From Clostridia bacterium (lineage in GTDB: Bacteria > Bacillota > Clostridia > Christensenellales > UBA1242), in the NCBI GenBank assembly GCA_028709705.1, contig JAQVWL010000002.1:1-64000 (forward strand): a DNA stretch of 64,000 nt, in the 5' to 3' direction. The notes under the pieces are model-generated. The model searched no databases, was not told the DNA's origin, and was given only the letters and a program-made list of their open reading frames with translations. How positions within the stretch are numbered: the first letter of the stretch is position 1; each line of letters opens with the position of its first letter. A program made the position numbers and the translations under genes. Shown here piece after piece: positions 1 to 7,374 of the stretch.

Positions 1-105
1 ACAGCAGAACACACACCAGAGTGGGAACAATGTTGGCACTACAAATTTGAACAAGGCGGATACTTTAAAGGCATAACACTTGAAATGTTTAAAGATTTTA
101 ATTAG
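1..105 (+). CDS. C-terminal fragment of a hypothetical protein (truncated by window start)
   Basis: Frame 1 is open from base 1 to TAG at 103-105 (…EQCWHYKFEQGGYFKGITLEMFKDFN*). Confidence 0.5.
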   Translation, partial: TAEHTPEWEQCWHYKFEQGGYFKGITLEMFKDFN

Positions 106-719
106 TTAAAAACCTATAAACTTAATTCAAATTTATTTTTTAAATCAAAAAAGCTCGAAAACAATGTAATGTTGAAAGTGAATATAACTATAGTAGGTTT
201 AATGGAGAAGACCAATGGCATTATTATCTATTATCTAAAACTATAACTGATATTTTAAAAATAAAGTACAACTATGATGGTACTTATAGTGATTCAAATA
301 ATGAAATCGTCGCTTTGCAGTCCCCATTTATTAAAGATTATAGTTACTTATATCTTGAAAAAACTTTGTTTGATAAAATAAATACCGAACTCAATTTAAC
401 TATAGGAGTATATTCTGAAAAAAGAGACGATAATGATAAAAAAATGTTGAGTGGAGTTGAGATTGGGTGCGAATATGATGCAACGTATAAATACTTTAAT
501 GGAAATTTCATATTGGAGAAATTAAGAAAAAGATAAATATGTTTTTCATTTTTACTGTCCCCAATTACACAGTTTTAGGTAGATTTAGATAGAAAATGAA
601 GAGTTTTAAGATTTTGACTTGAAACTCTTTTTTTTAGGTAAAATTTAAACTTTTACTGTCCCCATTTCTACGACCAATTTTATTTTGGTTAAAAAAGTGA
701 GGATATTGAGTATGAAAAA

Positions 720-741
720 AGCCCGTAAATACGGGCTTTTA
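720..741. terminator. Intrinsic terminator-like hairpin next to tRNA-Thr copy 1
   Basis: aaaaaAGCCCGTaaatACGGGCTttt, A/T flanked on both sides. Confidence 0.6.
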
Positions 742-744
742 GAG

Positions 745-820
745 TGGAGCTAATGATGGGGCTCGAACCCATGACCTCTACCTTACCAAGGCGGTGCTCT
801 ACCGACTGAGCCATAACAGC
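745..820 (-). tRNA. tRNA-Thr(GGT), probably chimeric or degenerate
   Basis: Reverse complement GCTGTTATGGCTCAGTCGGTAGAGCACCGCCTTGGTAAGGTAGAGGTCATGGGTTCGAGCCCCATCATTAGCTCCA; D and T arms intact, anticodon GGT, but acceptor and anticodon stems contain mismatches. Confidence 0.7.
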
Positions 821-980
821 ATGTTATGTTTTTGTGTTATTTTTGTTCGGTTTTTGGTGTGTGTATTAAATGCCGTTTTTGGTGTTTTTTATTTTACCAA
901 AACCGAGACCTTTTTTAGTAAGGTTAAGAACCCACCCCAAACTTATCAATAAAATCATAGCACCAATGCCACCGAATTGT

Positions 981-1021
981 CAAACTGTCACATAAACTTT
1001 TCTCTCTTGTGTGACAGTTTG
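981..1021. promoter_or_regulatory. Inverted repeat upstream of cas13a
   Basis: CAAACTGTCACA (981-992) and TGTGACAGTTTG (1010-1021), perfect 12-bp arms. Confidence 0.5.
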
Positions 1022-1199
1022 TGCCTAACTCCCCCATTTTAGCAACTTTTGATCTAAAACCCACTAAATTTGACGGTCTAAGTCGGTGCAGGAAGTAAGT
1101 TAATTTAATTATAAAATTTTTGCGTTTTTTGTAGATTAATGTTATAATAATTTTAATTGAGACATTTTGATTGAATTTTTTATGCAAAAAGGAGTTAAA

Positions 1200-4100
1200 A
1201 TGAAAATTTCTAAATTAAATAGCATTAGGTTTGCCAATAACGAAAAAATAGGTTTTTTGTATGAAACCAATATAAAAAACTCAAAACCTTTAGAAAGCCA
1301 TATAATAAACAGAATTGAAGAAGTTAAGGGCAACTTCGAAATGTTTAGTTTTATTTTAAAAAATTACAAAGAAAGAGGTTTAAAACTTAATGAATTTAAT
1401 TTAAAAGTAAAAAATTATATAAAAGACAAGTCTACACAAATTAAATGTTGTTTTTATGAAAAAGATACTTCTAAAAAAATAAATATGATTAAATCGTTTA
1501 TTGATGAACTTAACAGAATTATACCTGTAAAAAATCAAGAAATATCTGATGATTTTTTTCAAGATATAGTATATAGCTATAGAGAGTATTTTAAAAAAGC
1601 TTTGGAACCTAAATTTTTAAAATTTAATATTAACAAACCGTTAGATGTTTTTAGTTTTTTATTTAAAATTTATAAAATTTATGACAGAACAATTTTTAAA
1701 ACAGCAATTTTAAAAGGAATTGGAAACAACACAACTTCTTTTAACAAAGATTTATTATCAACATTAGAAAACTTGGCAAATAGTGATTACAAATCTATAG
1801 TATATGATAAATCAAAAGTTTTTTTAATTAATTTTAAAAAATATGTTTTAAAAGATAATGAAAATATTGAATGGATATATACAAAAAACGAAGCTTTAAA
1901 ATATACAAAAATAAAAAAAGATACATATATTGAAAATTTAACATTAAGATTTTTAAAAGAAGAAATTATTAACTATATTAAATTAAAGGCAAAGGATAGA
2001 AATGAAAAAAAAGAAATTTTTTTTGAAAATATTAAAGCAAATATAGTTTGTGATAGATTAATAAAATTAACACAAGGAAGATTAAAAAATTATTTTACAA
2101 ACAGTTTGATAAGATATGGTAAACTTTGTTTTATTAAAGATAAAAACAAAACAAATGAAATAACAAGTAAAGAGCTTGAATTCCAAAAAGCAGAAGATGA
2201 ACTAAGACAACATTTTTATCAGGCGGTTTGCTTTGCAGAAAAAAGTGCAAATCGACTTGATAACTCAGATGTAAATAGCAACTATTTTTTTAGAAGTTTA
2301 AATTTTCATAATATTAAGCTAACAGAATATGTTGAAAGATTTAGAAATAATACTTTTCATTTTATACCTGGTGCAAAAATAATTGATTTTGATAACACTG
2401 AAGAAAAAGATAGAGAAATTGTTGAACAGTTAAAACCTTTTATTGAAGAAGAATTAAAGGAATACCCAGAAGTTATAAAAGAAAAAATTACAGCTTTAGA
2501 TATGACTTCTTATTTTAACAAAGAGCAAATAGAAAATTTCTTTAATAATATTTATTTAGGCAATGCAAAAATATCACAATTTTTTCCAAGCTTTAAAAAC
2601 ATCAACAAATACTTGTTAATTGATAATTATTATGCGAAAGAAGAAGGATTGGATTCTTTTAAAAATCTTCAAGTATTTATTTATAAAACAATTTATAATA
2701 AATATTTTGTAAAAGAGTTTGAATTAAAACCTTTTAGCGAAGCCACTTTGAAATATGTTAAAAATTTGGATAACGGATCATACATAAAAGAGTTTGACAG
2801 CTTAAACGAGATTTCACTTAAAAAAGATAAAATGGCAGAAATTGCTAATAGGTTACTTGTTCAGTTTAATTTAAACAACACCGACACGACAAGTAAGAAT
2901 ATTGATAAAATAAAAAGTAGTCATTTTAAAATTATTTTAAATCAATTAGTGGCACAAGAATTCTTATTGTTTTTAAATAAAAACTTTGCGAGCTATTTAG
3001 ATATAAGTTTAAACGAATTTAAAAATATTATAAAGTTAGAAAAATCAGAAAATATTGATAATATAAAAATTAATTTTAATGCAAGAAATATAGATTACAG
3101 TTATTTTCTTTTTGCTTTATTGTTGCCTAATAGTATTGCAAATGATTTAATGCAAAGTTTAAAAAAATATATCCAGTTTTCTAATGATATAGATAAAAGA
3201 TATAGTTTGAACAATAGCATTGAAAAAAATTTGGATAATATTTATAATCAAATTAAAACTCTTGAATTAGCAATAGATTATTCAAATTCAACAAATACCG
3301 AAGATGATGATATTAAAGAAATTTTAAAAATTGCAGTTAATGATGAATCAATAAAAAGTTCTAAAGATGAAAAAGTAAAAAATTTTTATGTTTTAATAGA
3401 TAAAAAAAATGAAGAACATTTTATAAATAGATATAGTTATAAAAATTTAAAAAAGTTTGGAACTTATGATGTAATTAAAAAGTTGTTTGAAAATAACGAA
3501 GAATTCAAAATAAAAGAACAAAATATTAAATATTACTTAAATTTCAAGTCAGAAGATTTAGAAAACTATTATAACTTAATTAACAAAAAAGAAATAGAAA
3601 AAAGAGATATATTTAATGTAAAAAACGCTTGGGAAAAAGTAAATGATTATATTGCAATAAAAAATATGGTTACCTTACAAAACATAATAAATATTTCAAA
3701 TTTAATAATTGATTTATCCAGCCATTTGGTTTCTTATGCTTTTAAATGGGAAAGGGATAGTTATTACTTTTTATTAGGTTATGTTAATCTTAAATATAAA
3801 AACGATGAAGAACTTAAAAAGAACAAAATTGAAGAACTTAAAACTGTTTTTAGTTATGAAAAAGAAAATAAAGCAATTAATGAAAAACTTAGAGAATTAT
3901 TAACAACTGAAAGTGGCAAATTATATAACGAAATTTTTAAAATTAAAACCAACACAACTAATCCATTAAAAATGATGCAAGTTAGAAACGACATTGACCA
4001 TTTTGTTTATCTTAATGAAAGCTCAAATGCTAAAAGTGGAAAGAACTTGTTTCAAATTTATTGTAATTGTATGTTTGTTTTAACAAGTTATAATAGTAAG

Positions 4101-4385
4101 TTAAAGGAATCAGTTTTAAGAAAATTTACCAATGTGCTAGAAAAATATGGAATATTTCTAAATGGAAATAATAGCAAGTTTATAATAGATTTTAATATGA
4201 ATAATTATAAAATTGAAGTAGATGATAAAAAATTTGAACATAAAAATATAAATAATGATTTTCAAAGTGTTATAAAGGAAAGAATACTGAAAAAAGAAAT
4301 AAAATATAAAAACAATAAAAGTTTTAGAGCAAATAATATAAGTTCAAAGTATGCAAAAATGGTAATAAAATTATTAAATATGTAG
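1200..4385 (+). CDS. cas13a: CRISPR-associated RNA-guided RNase Cas13a (type VI-A effector), about 1061 aa
   Basis: Two HEPN R-x4-H motifs: RNNTFH (codons 2343-2360) and RNDIDH (3984-4001); adjacent array whose repeat has the Cas13a-type CUACCCC…GGGGACUAxAAC architecture. AAAGGAG Shine-Dalgarno at 1188-1194 favours ATG at 1200 over the ORF-track start at 1167. Confidence 0.93.
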   Translation: MKISKLNSIRFANNEKIGFLYETNIKNSKPLESHIINRIEEVKGNFEMFSFILKNYKERGLKLNEFNLKVKNYIKDKSTQIKCCFYEKDTSKKINMIKSFIDELNRIIPVKNQEISDDFFQDIVYSYREYFKKALEPKFLKFNINKPLDVFSFLFKIYKIYDRTIFKTAILKGIGNNTTSFNKDLLSTLENLANSDYKSIVYDKSKVFLINFKKYVLKDNENIEWIYTKNEALKYTKIKKDTYIENLTLRFLKEEIINYIKLKAKDRNEKKEIFFENIKANIVCDRLIKLTQGRLKNYFTNSLIRYGKLCFIKDKNKTNEITSKELEFQKAEDELRQHFYQAVCFAEKSANRLDNSDVNSNYFFRSLNFHNIKLTEYVERFRNNTFHFIPGAKIIDFDNTEEKDREIVEQLKPFIEEELKEYPEVIKEKITALDMTSYFNKEQIENFFNNIYLGNAKISQFFPSFKNINKYLLIDNYYAKEEGLDSFKNLQVFIYKTIYNKYFVKEFELKPFSEATLKYVKNLDNGSYIKEFDSLNEISLKKDKMAEIANRLLVQFNLNNTDTTSKNIDKIKSSHFKIILNQLVAQEFLLFLNKNFASYLDISLNEFKNIIKLEKSENIDNIKINFNARNIDYSYFLFALLLPNSIANDLMQSLKKYIQFSNDIDKRYSLNNSIEKNLDNIYNQIKTLELAIDYSNSTNTEDDDIKEILKIAVNDESIKSSKDEKVKNFYVLIDKKNEEHFINRYSYKNLKKFGTYDVIKKLFENNEEFKIKEQNIKYYLNFKSEDLENYYNLINKKEIEKRDIFNVKNAWEKVNDYIAIKNMVTLQNIINISNLIIDLSSHLVSYAFKWERDSYYFLLGYVNLKYKNDEELKKNKIEELKTVFSYEKENKAINEKLRELLTTESGKLYNEIFKIKTNTTNPLKMMQVRNDIDHFVYLNESSNAKSGKNLFQIYCNCMFVLTSYNSKLKESVLRKFTNVLEKYGIFLNGNNSKFIIDFNMNNYKIEVDDKKFEHKNINNDFQSVIKERILKKEIKYKNNKSFRANNISSKYAKMVIKLLNM

Positions 4386-4411
4386 CTAATTTTTTTAAAA
4401 AATGAAATAAG

Positions 4412-4440
4412 TTGCATTAGTACAAATACCGTGATATAAT
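4412..4440 (+). promoter_or_regulatory. Putative sigma70/A-type promoter for the CRISPR array (leader)
   Basis: TTGCAT (4412-4417), 17 nt, TATAAT (4435-4440), about 42 bp before the first repeat. Confidence 0.7.
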
Positions 4441-4481
4441 GCAAAATATAGGAACAATTTTACTATAAAATTGCCACACCT

Positions 4482-5110
4482 ATTTTACACTACCCCTAAA
4501 TTACAGGGGACTAGAACTCAACTCCATTAACAAGTATGCTGTCTATTATTTTACACTACCCCTAAATTACAGGGGACTAGAACAACGGGCGGTAGGGCAA
4601 CATTGATAGTTAAATTTTACACTACCCCTAAATTACAGGGGACTAGAACATATTTTTAACTCTTCACAAACTTTGTTTTATTTTACACTACCCCTAAATT
4701 ACAGGGGACTAGAACTCTGATTTCATTAAACTTCTCCTCTTAATTATTTTACACTACCCCTAAATTACAGGGGACTAGAACAATCAATCGTTCTTTGTGT
4801 GCTTGTGTAATATTTTACACTACCCCTAAATTACAGGGGACTAGAACATTCGGCGAGTACTTCTTGCTTTTCTTTTTATTTTACACTACCCCTAAATTAC
4901 AGGGGACTAGAACCAAATTTTCAATATCATTTTTAAGATTTATATTTTACACTACCCCTAAATTACAGGGGACTAGAACCCGCTCATCCGATTTCTTCGG
5001 TTTGTTGCAATTTTACACTACCCCTAAATTACAGGGGACTAGAACAAACTACTGTGAACTACCAGTCCACTTTAGTGTTTCATTACCCCTAAATTACGGT
5101 AGTTGGCAAT
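4482..5110 (+). CRISPR. Type VI-A CRISPR array: nine identical 36-nt repeats, nine 30-nt spacers (66-nt period), degenerate terminal repeat at about 5076-5110
   Basis: Repeat ATTTTACACTACCCCTAAATTACAGGGGACTAGAAC starting at 4482, 4548, 4614, 4680, 4746, 4812, 4878, 4944, 5010; stem CCCCT/AGGGG. Confidence 0.98.
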
Positions 5111-5114
5111 AAAA

Positions 5115-5167
5115 AAACAGTTACCCAATAACTGTTCAAGACTGTATAAAATTTACAGTCTTTTTTT
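5115..5167 (+). terminator. Double hairpin / intrinsic terminator after the CRISPR array
   Basis: AACAGTTA…TAACTGTT followed by GACTGTA-taaaatt-TACAGTC + T7. Confidence 0.75.
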
Positions 5168-5178
5168 AATTATTTTAT

Positions 5179-6081
5179 TTAAAACTTAATCTCAAAATAA
5201 TTTAGATATTTTTTATATTTATCTTGGGCGGAAAGGCATGTGTCTAATAGGAAGTTTTTTTCGTGTTTCCATTCTTTTAATCCGCGATAATAAAACAATT
5301 TTAATTGCTCGTCTATGATAAATGGAACAATATTATTTGCCAAACATTCCTTAAACATTATAAGTCTGCCAACTCGCCCATTGCCATCTTGAAAAGGGTG
5401 TATGCTTTCAAAATTATGGTGAAATTCAATAATGTCTTCCAAAGTTTTATCTTGTTTTGTTTTATAATTTTCAATAAGTTTTTTCATTTTTTCTGGAACA
5501 TTTTGAGGACTGCAAGTTTCTTGTCCCCCAACTTCATTTGGTTTTTGCTTATAATCCCCCACTTTGAACCAATCTTTTTTGCTGTTTGAGGTGCCTGTTT
5601 TTAACATAAGATGTAATTTTTTTATCATCGACTCGCTTAACTTATTTTCAGCATTTTCTATGATATAATCAACGCATTTGAAATGGTTTAATGTTTCAAG
5701 AATATCATCAATATTTACAGTTTCATTATTTACACCAAGAGTGTTGGTTTCGAAAATGTACCTAGTTTGATCTTCTGTAAGTTTACTGCCTTCAATATGG
5801 TTTGAATTGTAAGTAAAATCAATTTGCGTTTTATGATAAATTCCGCCTTTAAGCTTCATTTCCTTTTCTTCTTGTAAAACTTTCAACAACGCATTTTTGC
5901 TAAATTTATTTTTGCTTGCTCTGTTTGGTTTAACTGCATTTTCGGGTATATTCCACGTTTTACCAGTTAAAAAAGCCCCCGCAATTCTTCCATTTGTACA
6001 ATAATTTCTGACTGACCTTTCGCTCATATGCCACTTTTTCGCAATTTCAACAACTGATATATAATTCATAAAACCATCCAC
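5179..6081 (-). CDS. Fic family protein with N-terminal HTH
   Basis: HPFQDGNGRVGR matches Fic HPFx(D/E)GNGRxxR; SNHIEG matches the (S/T)xxxE(G/N) inhibitory motif; N-terminal SVVEIAKKWHMSERSVRNY HTH. Confidence 0.93.
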   Translation of the reverse strand: MDGFMNYISVVEIAKKWHMSERSVRNYCTNGRIAGAFLTGKTWNIPENAVKPNRASKNKFSKNALLKVLQEEKEMKLKGGIYHKTQIDFTYNSNHIEGSKLTEDQTRYIFETNTLGVNNETVNIDDILETLNHFKCVDYIIENAENKLSESMIKKLHLMLKTGTSNSKKDWFKVGDYKQKPNEVGGQETCSPQNVPEKMKKLIENYKTKQDKTLEDIIEFHHNFESIHPFQDGNGRVGRLIMFKECLANNIVPFIIDEQLKLFYYRGLKEWKHEKNFLLDTCLSAQDKYKKYLNYFEIKF

Positions 6082-6098
6082 CCATTCCCCATATTATA

Positions 6099-6112
6099 TG
6101 CCGATATCGGCA
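6099..6112. promoter_or_regulatory. Palindromic candidate operator between fic and the divergent ORF
   Basis: TGCCGATATCGGCA perfect 14-bp palindrome; half-site TTGCCGAT at 6141-6148. Confidence 0.5.
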
Positions 6113-6227
6113 AAAAGTCAAGTAAATATAAGATTTGTTTTTGCCGATGAATAATTTTAAACACCCAACACATTGTCCGATAATTTGGACATTGTTTTTG
6201 TTATTGTTTTTTTAGTGGGGAGATAAT

Positions 6228-6818
6228 ATGGAAATTGATAAAATAATTTTTGAAAATGAGATTAAAGATAATAAAGAGTTGCAAGGGTTGGGTTTAAGCA
6301 TTGTTGAAAATTTAAAAACGGATAAGGAATTGAAAAACGAAATTGACAATATGGAGTTGTCAGTTGGTTTTAAGAAAAGTTTTTTTAAAACATTAAATTT
6401 GTTTATTGAGCATAAAGAAAAAAATGTAAATACTTACAAAAATATTTTAATAAATGGCGAAAACGTTCCGAACAGAGTTTTTGATATTTGTGTAAATTAT
6501 TTTTCTAATAACGATGTATGCCAAAATATAAAAATAATGAACTATGATTATATATATGAAAGAAAAACTGACTTATCATTTAATGGTGTTGTGAATTTCC
6601 AATTAAAAAAATTTAACACCCAAGAAACTTTTAAGGCAATGAAAACGGCCAATAAAAATTTAATAATTATTGCAATTGTTGATAACAATGAATATCAAAA
6701 ATATGTTGATAGTTTTGAGGTTTTGTTTCCTTATAAAATAAAAAATGAATATTCCATAAGAGAAGAAACATTAAAAATTAAAAAACTAATTAGCGAAATG
6801 GGATTCTTTTTTTATTAA
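6228..6818 (+). CDS. Hypothetical protein (196 aa) divergent from fic
   Basis: Intact ORF preceded by GGGGAG-like RBS; no family recognised. Confidence 0.7.
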   Translation: MEIDKIIFENEIKDNKELQGLGLSIVENLKTDKELKNEIDNMELSVGFKKSFFKTLNLFIEHKEKNVNTYKNILINGENVPNRVFDICVNYFSNNDVCQNIKIMNYDYIYERKTDLSFNGVVNFQLKKFNTQETFKAMKTANKNLIIIAIVDNNEYQKYVDSFEVLFPYKIKNEYSIREETLKIKKLISEMGFFFY

Positions 6819-6905
6819 ATTTTTGTAATTTTACTGTCCCCATTTTTATAATTTTTTGTCCCCATTTACAAAAAGGTCAAAAAAAGGAGAGAAGATATTA
6901 AAATA

Positions 6906-6957
6906 AAAAAACCCGTGAAACTCGCATTATATAAACGTTTCACGGGGTTTGTTTTTT
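6906..6957. terminator. Bidirectional terminator downstream of tRNA-Thr copy 2
   Basis: aaaaaaaCCCGTGAAAC…GTTTCACGGGgtttgtttttt. Confidence 0.8.
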
Positions 6958-7031
6958 GGAGCTGGTGGCGGGAATCGGACCCGCGCTCTCTTGCTTACCA
7001 AGCAAGTGCTTTACCACTAAGCCACACCAGC
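6957..7031 (-). tRNA. tRNA-Thr(GGT), intact
   Basis: GCTGGTGTGGCTTAGTGGTAAAGCACTTGCTTGGTAAGCAAGAGAGCGCGGGTCCGATTCCCGCCACCAGCTCCA; acceptor GCTGGTG/CACCAGC, anticodon stem CTTGC/GCAAG. Confidence 0.95.
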
Positions 7032-7091
7032 ATATTGGGATTTCTCCCGTTTTTTGAACTATTTTTTATTAAAAATTTTTGCCTTATTTCT

Positions 7092-7130
7092 CCTTACCAA
7101 GGCGGTGCTATACCACTAAGCCACACCAGC
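7092..7130 (-). pseudogene. Orphan 5' half of tRNA-Thr (ends just past the anticodon loop)
   Basis: Reverse complement GCTGGTGTGGCTTAGTGGTATAGCACCGCCTTGGTAAGG, no 3' half. Confidence 0.85.
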
Positions 7131-7192
7131 ATAACGGCATTTCTGCCGATTTTTTATTCAATTTTGAGTTTGTTTAGATTTGACTGAATTAG

Positions 7193-7231
7193 CCTTACCA
7201 AGCAAGTGCTTTACCACTAAGCCACACCAGC
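7193..7231 (-). pseudogene. Second orphan 5' half of tRNA-Thr
   Basis: Reverse complement GCTGGTGTGGCTTAGTGGTAAAGCACTTGCTTGGTAAGG; matches 5' part of tRNA at 6957-7031. Confidence 0.87.
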
Positions 7232-7374
7232 ATGTGCGATTTTTACAAATCGCAATGATTAATGAATAATGAATAATGAATAATTATGGTTGATTTTTGC
7301 AACTTGCATTGCAATGATTAATAAATAATTGTTGGTTATGCAAATTTCGGTGCAGTATATAAGTAATAAAAGTT

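Noticed and set aside
924-1187. 87-aa ORF upstream of cas13a on the − strand
   Set aside because: Spans the inverted repeat and promoter region; no RBS or recognisable product.
4482-5110. Self-targeting spacers matching this window
   Set aside because: No match noticed by eye; a proper search is needed, so no claim is made.
4795-5112. 105-aa ORF with repeated FYTTPKLQGTRT peptide
   Set aside because: Translation of CRISPR repeats and spacers, not a protein.
6915-7187. 90-aa ORF over tRNA-Thr and halves
   Set aside because: Translates tRNA gene and tRNA-half sequence antisense; spurious.
7256-7335. AATGAAT-type simple repeats before the rpoC stop
   Set aside because: Short low-complexity direct repeats; no clear function beyond local slippage.
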